Positions 42,220-50,167 of a DNA stretch of 64,000 nt are shown here, piece after piece. Position 1 is the stretch's first letter. Every line of letters starts with the position of its first letter. The notes beneath the pieces were generated by a model. It made no database searches and was not told the origin of the DNA. It was given only the letters and a program-made list of their open reading frames with translations. A program made the position numbers and the translations under genes. The DNA comes from Kribbella monticola. Its GTDB lineage: Bacteria > Actinomycetota > Actinomycetes > Propionibacteriales > Kribbellaceae. The stretch is taken from assembly GCF_003261635.1 (NCBI RefSeq), contig NZ_QFXK01000036.1, positions 62,001 through 126,000 of the forward strand. The letters run 5' to 3'.

Positions 42220-43106
42220 TCTTTGATCCCTCCTGACATTCCTACCCCGCGCAGGAACTGCTTCTGGAATATCAAGAAGAGCACCACCGGGATCAGGACC
42301 GCCAGGAATAATGCGCTCATCTGCAGGGAGAGGTCGGTGGTTTTGGCCACTCTGGGGAGGGCGACCGAGATCGGCTGGAGCTTCGGGTCGGGCAGGACCA
42401 GCAGCGGCCAGAGGTAGTCCTTCCAGGAGCCGATGACCGTGAGCAGGGCGACGACGCCGATGATCGGCTTGGACATCGGCACGATCAGGGCGGTGAAGAG
42501 GCGGAGGTTGCTCGCGCCGTCGATGCGCGCCGCCTCGATCAGCTCGCGCGGGATCGCGTCGAAGTACCGTTTCATCACCAGGATGTTGAACGCCCCGGCC
42601 GCCTGTGGGAGCCAGACCGCCCAGAAGGTGTTCTGCAGGTTCCAGCCGAACACGGGCATCTTGAGGATGGTCAGGTAGAGCGGCACCAGTGAGATCACGC
42701 CGGGCAGGAACAGCGTGGCCAGCACGGCGCCGGTGATCAACGGGCCCCACCTCGGTCGCAGCACGCTGAGCACGAAGGCGCCCGTCGTACAGACGAACAG
42801 TGTCGACAGGAGCGAGCCGATCGCGATGATCGCGGTGTTGCCGAGGTACGAGCCGATCTGCACCTGGGTCCACGCGTCCGGCACGTTGTGCCACTGGATG
42901 CCGCTCGGCCACAGCTCCATCGGACCACGGATGATGTCCTGACTGGTCGACAACCCCGACTTCACCAGCCAGAGCAGCGGCCCGACCCCCGCGATCACGA
43001 CTCCGATGAACAGCAACACCTGGATGACGGGCAGCCCGTACTGGACCAGCGGCCGGCGCCGGTCCATGGCCGAGATGATGCCGCGCTCCTGCGCTTCCGC
43101 GGTCAT
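42216..43106 (-). CDS. Carbohydrate ABC transporter permease (MalG type)
   Basis: 296 residues with six membrane helices. The coupling-helix EAA motif is ELIEAARIDGASNLRLFTALIVP near residue 205. The ATG at 43106 overlaps the stop of the first permease by four bases. It pairs with the MalF-type permease and the lipoprotein to import a sugar or oligosaccharide. No ATPase gene is present in the operon, so a shared MsiK-type ATPase encoded elsewhere is expected, as is common in actinobacteria. Confidence 0.93.
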   Translation of the reverse strand: MTAEAQERGIISAMDRRRPLVQYGLPVIQVLLFIGVVIAGVGPLLWLVKSGLSTSQDIIRGPMELWPSGIQWHNVPDAWTQVQIGSYLGNTAIIAIGSLLSTLFVCTTGAFVLSVLRPRWGPLITGAVLATLFLPGVISLVPLYLTILKMPVFGWNLQNTFWAVWLPQAAGAFNILVMKRYFDAIPRELIEAARIDGASNLRLFTALIVPMSKPIIGVVALLTVIGSWKDYLWPLLVLPDPKLQPISVALPRVAKTTDLSLQMSALFLAVLIPVVLFLIFQKQFLRGVGMSGGIKE

Positions 43107-44041
43107 GTCGTACTCCAACGTCTGGTCAGGAAGTGATAGACGACCGACAGCAGGCACAGCACCAGCGCCAGCAGCACGCTGAGAGCGGTGGCCGCACCGA
43201 AGTCGCCGTTGATGAAGGCGTACCGGTAGATCAGCAGCAGGATCGTCGTGGTCGCGTTGTCCGGGCCGCCACCGGTGAACAGGAACGGCTCGGTGAACAC
43301 CTGGAACGTGCCGATCAGCTGCAGCAGCATCATGATCAGGATGATTCCGCGGATCTGCGGGATCGTGACGTGCCAGACCCGCCGCCAGATCCCGGCCCCG
43401 TCCAGCTCGGCCGCCTCGTACAACTCGTTCCGTACGCCGGTGAGCGCGGCCAGGTAGATGATCGAGGTGGCGCCCGCGCCGGCCCAGGTTGCCTCCAGCA
43501 CGATCGCCGGCATCGCCAGGTGCGGCGAGTTCAGCCACGCGTACGGTCCGAGTCCGAACCAGCCGAGGATCGCGTTGAAGACCCCGGAACCGGGATCGTA
43601 GAAGTACTTCCACAACAAGATCGCGACCACCGGCGGTACGACGGCCGGTAGGTAGGAGATCACGTTGTAGAGCCAGCCGGTCTTGCGCAACTCGCTGATG
43701 AACACCGCCAGGAACAGCGGCACCGGGAAACCGAACACGAGCGCGAGCAACGCGAAGTACAGGGTGTTGATCGTTGCTTGCGGCAACTGTGGGTCGGTCA
43801 GCACGTAGCTGAAGTTGGCCATCCCGACCCACTCCGGCGTGGTGACCAGGTTGTTCTTCTGGAACGAGAGCACCAGGCCGCGCACGATCGGGCCCCAGGA
43901 GAAGTACAGGAAGGTCAGCACCAGCGGCAGCGCGAAGACGATCGCGCTGAGACCGCCGGAGCGCAGCCAGTTGGCCGGGCTCCGGCGGGACTTCTCGGTC
44001 TCGCCGGTGGTGATGGTGGCGGATCTTGTCAGCAGAGCCAT
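43103..44041 (-). CDS. Carbohydrate ABC transporter permease (MalF type)
   Basis: 312 residues, six helices, N-terminal basic cytoplasmic tail. The EAA motif is ELYEAAELDGAGIWRRVWHVTIP near residue 212. It forms the membrane channel with the 42216 product. The start ATG at 44041 lies five bases after the binding-protein stop. MalF-type first permeases of this CUT1 class handle oligosaccharides more often than single sugars, consistent with uptake of products of the secreted lyase. Confidence 0.93.
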   Translation of the reverse strand: MALLTRSATITTGETEKSRRSPANWLRSGGLSAIVFALPLVLTFLYFSWGPIVRGLVLSFQKNNLVTTPEWVGMANFSYVLTDPQLPQATINTLYFALLALVFGFPVPLFLAVFISELRKTGWLYNVISYLPAVVPPVVAILLWKYFYDPGSGVFNAILGWFGLGPYAWLNSPHLAMPAIVLEATWAGAGATSIIYLAALTGVRNELYEAAELDGAGIWRRVWHVTIPQIRGIILIMMLLQLIGTFQVFTEPFLFTGGGPDNATTTILLLIYRYAFINGDFGAATALSVLLALVLCLLSVVYHFLTRRWSTT

Positions 44042-44046
44042 GACGG

Positions 44047-45426
44047 CTACCGGCCCAGGCGGGCGTCGATCTTCGCAGCGGCGTCGGTGAGTAACTTGTC
44101 GATGTCCGCGTCCTTCTTCGTCAGCACCTGCTGCACCACCGGGTCGAGCAGGGCGTAGACCTCCTGCCCCTTGTTCGACGGCTCCGGCAGCAGCTTGAGC
44201 GTCTTGGTCGACCCGATGTAGCCCTTGAACTGCTCCACCGGCACGTTGTTGTAAGGCTCACGCCACTTGTTGTACTGGTCGTAGGTCTCCTGGCTCAGCG
44301 GGGTGACCCCAGGCCGGCCGACGAACCCCTTGTCGGCGATCGCGTTCTTGGCATCCTGTACGGCGAGCGCCTGGCTGGTGTACTTGTCGAACTCCTGCGA
44401 CTTGATCCACTTCAGCGCGGCGACGATCTCGTTCTTGCTCGACTTCGGGTTGATCATCTTGATCGAGCCGCCGGTCAGCGTGCCGTACGGGCCACCGTCC
44501 TGCGGCAGCGCGCCCTCACCGAAGTCGGCCGGCTTCATCCCGAAGTTCTTCACGCACATGTCGTAGGCATCGGGCGCCTGCATGATCATGCCGATCTTGC
44601 CGGCGGCGAAGTCCTGCCGGGCCTCCTCCTGGTTGTAGAGGAAGTTGGTGCCCATCGTGTTGTCGGTCCAGCGCATGTCCTTCAGCAACTGCAGCGCCTT
44701 CTTGGCCGGCGCGTCGTTGAAGGTGCTCTTCTTCCCGTCGTCGCTCTGGACCGTGCCGCCCATGCTGTACGTCATGGTGGTGAGCATCCAGCCGCCGGTG
44801 TTGTCCTTGGTCAGCTGCGCGTAGCCGGCCTTACCGGTCTTCTCGGTGATCTGCTTGGCGTACTGCCGGACCTCGTCCCAGCTCGTCGGCGGCTTGTCCG
44901 GGTCGAGCCCGGCCTGCTTGAACAGCGCCCGGTTGTACGCGAGCCCGACCGAGAAGGCCTCGAACGGTACGCCGTAGATCCGGCCCTTGTCGTCCTGGAC
45001 CAGCTTCAGCGTCTCCGGGTTCAGGTCCTTGGTCAGGTCGACCAGCTTCAGCTCGTCGGTGATGTCGGGGAGCTGCTTGTTCGGGATCATGTTCAGCGGC
45101 TCGGTGAAGCTGATGCTCATCACCGTCGGGAGCGAGCCACCTGCCACCTGAGCCTGGAAGGTCTGCGCGTCCCACGACGTCTCGGTCGACTTCACCGTGA
45201 TGTTCGGGTGCTCGGCCATGAACTTCTGCACGTTCCGGTCGAACGCGGCCACATCAGCCGGCTTGTCCGGCTTCGGCCGGTTCCCGACCGTGATCGTCAC
45301 CGGCGCGTTCTCGTCGATCTCTCCAGCACTGTTCGCCGCCGGAGTACTGCCGTCCGCACAGGCCGCCACCGTCAGCAGCAGCGCCACCGACGTCAGGGCT
45401 ACGGCACACCTAGCCGTTCTCTTCAT
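44047..45426 (-). CDS. Extracellular solute-binding lipoprotein of a sugar ABC importer
   Basis: 459 residues. Lipoprotein signal MKRTARCAVALTSVALLLTV with lipobox VAAC (Cys23), then a Ser/Ala-rich tether. The mature part shows family-1 solute-binding features: ITVGNRPKPDKPADVAAFDRN, LPDITDELKLVDLTKDL, VPFEAFSVGLAYNRALFKQAGLDP and GKIGMIMQAPDAYD. It is anchored outside the membrane and delivers ligand to the two permeases. GAGGAG precedes the ATG. It is the first gene of the operon and is driven by the promoter at 45510, which matches that of the lyase operon. Confidence 0.95.
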   Translation of the reverse strand: MKRTARCAVALTSVALLLTVAACADGSTPAANSAGEIDENAPVTITVGNRPKPDKPADVAAFDRNVQKFMAEHPNITVKSTETSWDAQTFQAQVAGGSLPTVMSISFTEPLNMIPNKQLPDITDELKLVDLTKDLNPETLKLVQDDKGRIYGVPFEAFSVGLAYNRALFKQAGLDPDKPPTSWDEVRQYAKQITEKTGKAGYAQLTKDNTGGWMLTTMTYSMGGTVQSDDGKKSTFNDAPAKKALQLLKDMRWTDNTMGTNFLYNQEEARQDFAAGKIGMIMQAPDAYDMCVKNFGMKPADFGEGALPQDGGPYGTLTGGSIKMINPKSSKNEIVAALKWIKSQEFDKYTSQALAVQDAKNAIADKGFVGRPGVTPLSQETYDQYNKWREPYNNVPVEQFKGYIGSTKTLKLLPEPSNKGQEVYALLDPVVQQVLTKKDADIDKLLTDAAAKIDARLGR

Positions 45427-45509
45427 CGGAACTCCTCGAATCTCCGCCGATCACCCCGCCACCGGGTGGTTCGGGGTGTGGTCCGGGCCACATCAGCTCA
45501 ATTCCGAGT

Positions 45510-45538
45510 AAGTTAAACCAAGCGTGTTACTTTATCAA
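45510..45538 (-). promoter_or_regulatory. Promoter/operator of the ABC importer operon, twin of the lyase promoter
   Basis: On the minus strand TTGATA (45533-45538) and TAACTT (45510-45515) are 17 bases apart. The spacer and -10 block match 33074-33096 at 22 of 23 positions; only the central base differs. Transcription should start near 45503, 77 bases before the ATG. Confidence 0.75.
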
Positions 45539-45557
45539 TGCCGGGCCAGCGCTCGTT

Positions 45558-46418
45558 TCAAAGCGCTTCAGCTCGGGCGACGGCGGTGGTCAGGCTGCGA
45601 TCGCCGGCTGGAAGGAGGGGTAAGCGGACGGCTGGGGTTGGGATCAGGCCTTGGGTGTGGAGGGCTGCCTTGATGACTGTGGGGTTGGGCTCGGCGAAGA
45701 GGGCTTTGGACAGCGCGGCTAGGCGGTGACCCAGAGGGCGCGCTGTCGCGATGTCGCCGGTACGCCAGGCGTCGATGAGGGTGGCGAACTGGGCGGTGGC
45801 GAGGTGAGCTGAGGCGAGGATTCCGCCGTGCGCGCCCAGTGCGAGCAGCGGAGAGATGAAGAGGTCGTCACCACCCAGTACTGCGAAGTGCGTCGGTAGG
45901 TCGGCCATCAACTCGATGGCGTCCTCGGTCAGGCCGGCTGCGTACTTCACGCCGATCACGCCCGGCAGTGAACCGAGCTGTGCCAGCGCGGAAGCCGACA
46001 AGGTCTGTCCGGTGCGGTAGGGAACGTGGTAGATCACCAGTGGCACAGGACTCTCGGCCGCGAGTTGTGTCAGGTAGGCGACCGCTCCGTCTTCACCTGG
46101 GCGAACGAATGGCGGTACGACCGTTAGTGCCGCGTCCACCTCTCCCCTGCCTCGCAGGCCTTCCAGTGCTTGTGGAGTGCCCGCGCCGACGAGGAGCTTC
46201 GCGTCGTACTCCGGGCAGACGCGGATCGCGATGTCGATGACTGCTTGGCGTTCGGCTTCTGTGAGCGAACTGGGCTCGCCGGTCGTGCCGAGAGCCACCA
46301 ACCCGGCGGCGCCGGATTCGAGCATTCGCCTGGCGAGGGCTTCCAGCGAGTCGAGTGCGACGGCTCCATCCGCATCGAACGGAGTGATGAGCGGGACGAA
46401 CAAGCCGGTCAGTGTCAT
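45558..46418 (-). CDS. DHDPS/N-acetylneuraminate lyase-family aldolase
   Basis: 286 residues of the class I aldolase family. GTTGE substrate loop (VALGTTGEPSSL), Tyr in IYHVPYRTG and the Schiff-base Lys in GVIGVKYAAG. An Arg follows the Tyr motif as in dihydrodipicolinate synthase. In a sugar-acid locus, keto-deoxy-sugar-acid aldolases or dehydratases of this family are common, so a role after the 40076 dehydratase is plausible; a DapA paralogue is the alternative. It is divergent from the LysR gene with a nested palindrome between. Its stop lies 20 bases from the importer promoter. Confidence 0.88.
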   Translation of the reverse strand: MTLTGLFVPLITPFDADGAVALDSLEALARRMLESGAAGLVALGTTGEPSSLTEAERQAVIDIAIRVCPEYDAKLLVGAGTPQALEGLRGRGEVDAALTVVPPFVRPGEDGAVAYLTQLAAESPVPLVIYHVPYRTGQTLSASALAQLGSLPGVIGVKYAAGLTEDAIELMADLPTHFAVLGGDDLFISPLLALGAHGGILASAHLATAQFATLIDAWRTGDIATARPLGHRLAALSKALFAEPNPTVIKAALHTQGLIPTPAVRLPLLPAGDRSLTTAVARAEAL

Positions 46419-46447
46419 GTGGTCAACCCTCGGCCGCAGGCACTGAC

Positions 46448-46490
46448 AAGGTCCAGTTCCGCTTTCTGATCAGAACCGTAAGCTGACCTT
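46448..46490. promoter_or_regulatory. Nested palindrome operator between aldolase and LysR genes
   Basis: TTCTGATCAGAA (46464-46475) is a perfect 12-base palindrome. Outer arms AAGGTC (46448-46453) and GACCTT (46485-46490) are centred on nearly the same point. TAAGCT (46479-46484) lies six bases before the LysR ATG, so the operator overlaps a likely leaderless promoter. This is a good LysR autoregulatory and divergent-control site. Confidence 0.6.
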
Positions 46491-47414
46491 ATGCTCGACG
46501 TCCGGCGTCTCCGTTTGCTCAGCGATCTGGCCCACCTCGGCACGATCGCCGCCGTGGCGAAGGCGCGCACCTTCACACCGTCGGCCGTTTCCCAACAACT
46601 CGCCGCGCTGGAGCGTGAGGCCGGCGTACCGCTGCTCGAACGGTCCGGGCGGCGAGTGGTGCTGACTCCGGCGGGCGCTGTGCTGGTGAAACATGCCGAC
46701 GCAGTACTGGCCGCGCTCGAGGAAGCTGGTGCGGCGGTGGCGGCGGCGCGAGACGAGTTGTCCGGGCCGTTGCGGATCGGCGCATTTCCCACCGCAGTAC
46801 GGACGTTGTTGCCGGGCGCCCTGGTGACGCTCGGGCGGGAGCATCCCGGCCTCGAGCTGCTGGTGACCGAGCTCGATCCGGTCGATGCGCCGGACGCCTT
46901 GCGGGAAAGGCGGTTGGACGTCGCCTTGGTGCACGACTACGACGTGCTGCCGGACTCCCCCGATGCTGGGTTCGACGACTGTCCGTTGCTGGAAGAGACG
47001 GTGTTCCTCGCAGTACCGGCGGGGACGGCCGCGGACTTACGCAGTACGAAGGACGCCGCGTGGATCGCGGGGAGTCCCGGGACCGTGTGCCACTCGGTCG
47101 CGTTGCAGTTGTGCCGCTCGGCCGGCTTCACGCCGCAGATCCGGCATCACGCGGACGACTTCGCCGCAGTACTGGCTCTGGTTGCTGCGGGACTTGGCGT
47201 TTCGCTGGTGCCTGAGTTGGCGGCCGCCGACCCGCCTGCCGGCGTACAGCTCCTGCCCTTGCCTGCCCATCGCCGGACGCGTGTCACCTGTCGATCCGGC
47301 GGCGCGGTCCACCCCGCGATCGCCGCCTTCACCGCAGCCGTCCAGGACTCCACCGCCTGCTACCTCGCTGAGGTTCGCAACAAATCGGCACACCGCTGCA
47401 TCGAGGGGGTATGA
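46491..47414 (+). CDS. LysR-family transcriptional regulator
   Basis: 307 residues. N-terminal winged helix: MLDVRRLRLLSDLAHLGTIAAVAKARTFTPSAVSQQLAALEREAG. A periplasmic-binding-like effector domain follows (LRIGAFPTAVRTLLPGALVTL). No ribosome site precedes the ATG, and the -10 box spacing suggests a leaderless message. Most likely target: the divergent aldolase gene. Confidence 0.93.
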   Translation: MLDVRRLRLLSDLAHLGTIAAVAKARTFTPSAVSQQLAALEREAGVPLLERSGRRVVLTPAGAVLVKHADAVLAALEEAGAAVAAARDELSGPLRIGAFPTAVRTLLPGALVTLGREHPGLELLVTELDPVDAPDALRERRLDVALVHDYDVLPDSPDAGFDDCPLLEETVFLAVPAGTAADLRSTKDAAWIAGSPGTVCHSVALQLCRSAGFTPQIRHHADDFAAVLALVAAGLGVSLVPELAAADPPAGVQLLPLPAHRRTRVTCRSGGAVHPAIAAFTAAVQDSTACYLAEVRNKSAHRCIEGV

Positions 47415-47450
47415 CCGGGTCGCCGGCCCGGCTGAGTGGAGGTAAAGCGA

Positions 47451-48281
47451 ATGGCTGCGGTGGATGGCGTCGATGTCGCCGGGTTCTGGGAGAACGGGTG
47501 GACGATCGTCCGTGGGGTGTACTCGAAAGACGATGTGAACAGGCTGCGGGAGGCGGCGCACTGGTCGCGCAAGCACTTCGGCGGCGACCTGCTGGCGAAT
47601 CCGCGATTGCGCGAGGTGCTGACCGACGGGAACTTCGTCCGGATCGCGCAGCAGCTCCTCGGGGAGGACAAGATCGTGTACTCCGGCGACAGCGCCTTCA
47701 CGGTGAACGGCGTCCAGCGCGGGTTCCACAAGGACAACGCCGACCGGGTCGACCCGAACGCGCCCGACTGGAACGGCCGCTACACGATCCTGCGGTTCGG
47801 GGTCTATCTGCAGGATCACTACCGGCACACCGGTGGACTCAACCTGCGGCATCAGTCGCACAACACGCCGGATCTGAACGTGGGCGAGAACAAGTACGTC
47901 CGCACTCGTGTCGGCGACGTCGCCGTGTGGAGTCTGCGGACGACGCACAGCGGGAACGGCACCTTGCTCAGGTTCCCGAAGTCCAAGGCGCCGCTGCCGC
48001 ACGAGCACAGCAAGTACCCGAAGTGGCGGATCGCGAGCAAGGACGGCGACCGGATCGCGCTCTTCGCGGCGCTCGGCCTGGACGACGCCCACATGAGCCG
48101 GTACGTCGACTACCTCAAGACCCGCAAGTACATGTGCGACATCTGGAGCAAGACCCACTACGACCAGGCTGCCCTGTCCGCGGCAGAACAGGCCGGCCTG
48201 ATCGTCCGCAACGTCCCGGCCGAGATCGCCGACGACCCGAACGTCGGCCAGCACGTCGACTACGTGGCGTTGCCTTACTGA
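47451..48281 (+). CDS. Phytanoyl-CoA dioxygenase-like Fe(II)/2-oxoglutarate enzyme
   Basis: 276 residues from the ATG at 47451 (GGAGG eight bases upstream). The iron ligands appear as GFHKDNADR (His-x-Asp) near residue 93 and the distal His in RTTHSGNGTLLR near 165; the Arg after it can bind 2-oxoglutarate. The FWENGWTIVRGVYSKDDVNRL start is typical of the PhyH family. It would hydroxylate an unknown substrate. It lies 36 bases after the LysR gene and may be in the same transcript. Confidence 0.75.
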   Translation: MAAVDGVDVAGFWENGWTIVRGVYSKDDVNRLREAAHWSRKHFGGDLLANPRLREVLTDGNFVRIAQQLLGEDKIVYSGDSAFTVNGVQRGFHKDNADRVDPNAPDWNGRYTILRFGVYLQDHYRHTGGLNLRHQSHNTPDLNVGENKYVRTRVGDVAVWSLRTTHSGNGTLLRFPKSKAPLPHEHSKYPKWRIASKDGDRIALFAALGLDDAHMSRYVDYLKTRKYMCDIWSKTHYDQAALSAAEQAGLIVRNVPAEIADDPNVGQHVDYVALPY

Positions 48282-48346
48282 TTGTCGAGGTTCGCCGTGC
48301 AGGCACGACCTACGAGGTGACAGTGTCATCGAGTACAGGAGGAACC

Positions 48347-48730
48347 ATGGCGAACGCGATAGTGCACTTCGAGATCGTCGGCGCGGACCCGAACCGGCTG
48401 CGGGAGTACTACGGGTCGCTGTTCGGCTGGCAGTTCGCGGTCGGCGACACCGTCTCCGGATCGGTCTCCGAGCCCGGCAACTACGGTTTCGTCGACGGCA
48501 GTACGACGGGCGACGGCGCCGGGCTCAACGGCGGAGTCGGCGGCGGTGCCGGGTTCGCGCCGAAAGCGCTCTTCTACGTCGGTGTCGACGAGGTGGAAGC
48601 CGCGCTGCGCCAGGCCGAGGAACTTGGCGGGACCCGCGTCTTCGGCCCCGAAGGCAAGCCTGGCTTCCTCGTCGTCGGCCAGTTCACCGACCCCGAAGGC
48701 AACCTGATCGGCGTCGCCGGTCCGGCTTGA
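48347..48730 (+). CDS. VOC/glyoxalase-superfamily protein
   Basis: 127 residues, one vicinal-oxygen-chelate unit pair: IVHFEIVGADPNRLREYYGSLFGWQF, then DEVEAALRQAEELGG and the closing FTDPEGNLIGVAGPA. The Glu of DPEGN and the first His of IVHFEI are the usual metal positions. AGGAGG lies five bases upstream of the ATG. The frame extends far upstream, but that part overlaps the dioxygenase gene in another frame and has no family similarity. Function is unknown. Confidence 0.88.
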   Translation: MANAIVHFEIVGADPNRLREYYGSLFGWQFAVGDTVSGSVSEPGNYGFVDGSTTGDGAGLNGGVGGGAGFAPKALFYVGVDEVEAALRQAEELGGTRVFGPEGKPGFLVVGQFTDPEGNLIGVAGPA

Positions 48731-48782
48731 GTGGATGGCTGCGGGGGTGGAGAGGCAGGAGGGATGCCTCTCCATCCGCCGG

Positions 48783-49865
48783 CTATCCGAAGCCGCGAAC
48801 GCGGAACTGCATCACGCGGTACGGCCAGCCTGCGTCGGTGTTCCACTGGCTGACGGACAGATGCAGGTCGCTGAGCGTCGAGCCGGGGATGACGTAACCG
48901 CCGTACAGCTGGGCCACGTGATTGCCGTTCTCCTGTCCCCAGGCGCCGCCGTAGATCAGTGTCTGCCGGTACGCCGTGTAGAGGTTCGACGTCGGCGTGT
49001 CCATGATCATCCCGTCGATCCGGTAGTCGCCGGCGTTGAACCACGTCAGCACCCACTTCCCGCCGAGCGGCCGCAGGCTCATCTCACCGAAGCTCCCGGA
49101 CAGGATCGGCGTCGCCGGATTCCCCCAGTTCCAGGCGCCGTCGCGATACCCCCATGGCTCGTACGCCGCGGGGTTCGCCACCTGGTCACTGCGGACCCGT
49201 TTGAGGATGATCGGCTTGTCGCGCTGGAACCCGGTCGAGTAGACGTACACGTACCCGTCGTTTCCGAGCCCCCAGGTGAGCAGCTGGAACAGGCCGCCGT
49301 CGAGATCGCCCGGGAACTTCGCCCCGGTGTGGTACCAGCTCGCGCCGGAATTGTCCGATCGCCAGATCTCTGTCCACACGACATTGCCGAGCCCTTTGTT
49401 CACCATGGCGTGCAGGTACATCGATCCGCCGATGGTGATCACGTCGGACGGCAGCACGGTGGAGAACGTCGGGTTGTCGTGCGGGTAGTCCCACAGCTGC
49501 TGGGCCGCCGCTCCCCCGACCGCTCCTGACCAGGCGACACCGGACGCGAGATCCGTCGTGGTCGACCACAACGCGACCGGTGATCGCCACCAGCCACCAC
49601 CGACGGTCGGGTTCTCGAAGGTGTCGCCGAACATGAACAGCAGCCGCCCGTCCGGCGTCCGGGCCGGAATACCGAGATCGGTCGCCTGCATCCGGAACCG
49701 GTCGGTCAGCCCAGGCCCGGTCAGATCCTTGACCTTGGTGGTCGTCACCGCTTGTACGGCGCGCGTCGCCGCGCTCGCCACCGTGGGTGCGGCGAGCAAT
49801 GCTCCGGCACCGGCCGCGGCGGCCTTCAGGAAGGTGGAACGTTTGATCATCGGTTCGGACGGCAT
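48783..49865 (-). CDS. Secreted DUF4185 protein
   Basis: 360 residues. The N-terminus (MIKRSTFLKAAAAGAGALLAA) is a Tat-like signal with a KR pair, not RR, so Sec export is possible. The mature part shows DUF4185 features: RLLFMFGDTFENPTVGGGWW, MYLHAMVNKG, WRSDNSGASW and GGKWVLTWFNAGDY, a five-bladed propeller fold like some glycoside hydrolases. Several Asp/Glu residues are conserved, but no catalytic pair can be assigned. It may act on cell-wall or environmental polysaccharide. GAGGAG precedes the ATG. Confidence 0.85.
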   Translation of the reverse strand: MPSEPMIKRSTFLKAAAAGAGALLAAPTVASAATRAVQAVTTTKVKDLTGPGLTDRFRMQATDLGIPARTPDGRLLFMFGDTFENPTVGGGWWRSPVALWSTTTDLASGVAWSGAVGGAAAQQLWDYPHDNPTFSTVLPSDVITIGGSMYLHAMVNKGLGNVVWTEIWRSDNSGASWYHTGAKFPGDLDGGLFQLLTWGLGNDGYVYVYSTGFQRDKPIILKRVRSDQVANPAAYEPWGYRDGAWNWGNPATPILSGSFGEMSLRPLGGKWVLTWFNAGDYRIDGMIMDTPTSNLYTAYRQTLIYGGAWGQENGNHVAQLYGGYVIPGSTLSDLHLSVSQWNTDAGWPYRVMQFRVRGFG

Positions 49866-50042
49866 GGTGACTCCTCAGCAGCGGGGCGGAGCAGATCTGG
49901 GAAATCGATTGCCCATCGACCTTCCCGCAGCCACCGATCGAAGTCAAGGAGTCATTTCGCCGATCCTGAAAAGGCTTGTGACTCCCCCGCGCGCTGGCGA
50001 AACTACCCGCGGGCTTGTAGTCCGACGACGAAGGGAGTCGCC
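49866..50042. other. Intergenic region with a possible promoter for the twin micro-ORFs
   Basis: TTGTGA (49976-49981) and GAAACT (49999-50004) are 17 bases apart on the plus strand. They could start a transcript near 50011 that runs through two hexapeptide ORFs to the hairpin at 50127. The -10 match is modest. Nothing else is recognisable in this stretch. Confidence 0.3.
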
Positions 50043-50063
50043 GTGGCGGGCAAGGACCAGTGA
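50043..50063 (+). CDS. Hexapeptide micro-ORF 1 (MAGKDQ)
   Basis: GTG GCG GGC AAG GAC CAG TGA with GGGAG five bases upstream. It is one of two near-identical hexapeptide ORFs 59 bases apart. The second differs by one synonymous and one conservative (Asp to Glu) change and its start codon. Function unknown; a real translated peptide is suggested by the protein-level conservation between copies. Confidence 0.4.
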   Translation: MAGKDQ

Positions 50064-50101
50064 GGTCATCGTCCGGACCGCGAGACGAAAGGAGCGCGCT
50101 C

Positions 50102-50122
50102 ATGGCCGGCAAGGAGCAGTGA
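50102..50122 (+). CDS. Hexapeptide micro-ORF 2 (MAGKEQ)
   Basis: ATG GCC GGC AAG GAG CAG TGA with AAAGGAG seven bases upstream, a strong ribosome site. The stop is followed after four bases by a 13-base-pair hairpin, so this looks like the end of a short dedicated transcript. Confidence 0.45.
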   Translation: MAGKEQ

Positions 50123-50126
50123 TTCA

Positions 50127-50165
50127 GTTGTCGCGGGCATCCGTCCCCAGATTGCCCGCGACAAC
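50127..50165. terminator. Bidirectional hairpin between micro-ORF 2 and rhodanese
   Basis: A perfect 13-base-pair stem (50127-50139 with 50153-50165) surrounds a 13-base loop. It starts four bases after the hexapeptide stop and two bases from the rhodanese stop on the other strand, so it can end both transcripts. Confidence 0.8.
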
Positions 50166-50167
50166 CA

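Noticed and set aside
43107..43832. Upstream extension of the MalG-type permease frame
   Set aside because: It overlaps the MalF-type permease in another frame and is Arg-rich without similarity; the ATG at 43106 with four-base overlap is the natural start.
47411..48346. Upstream extension of the small VOC protein frame
   Set aside because: It lies inside the dioxygenase gene in a different frame; AGGAGG just before 48347 marks the true start.
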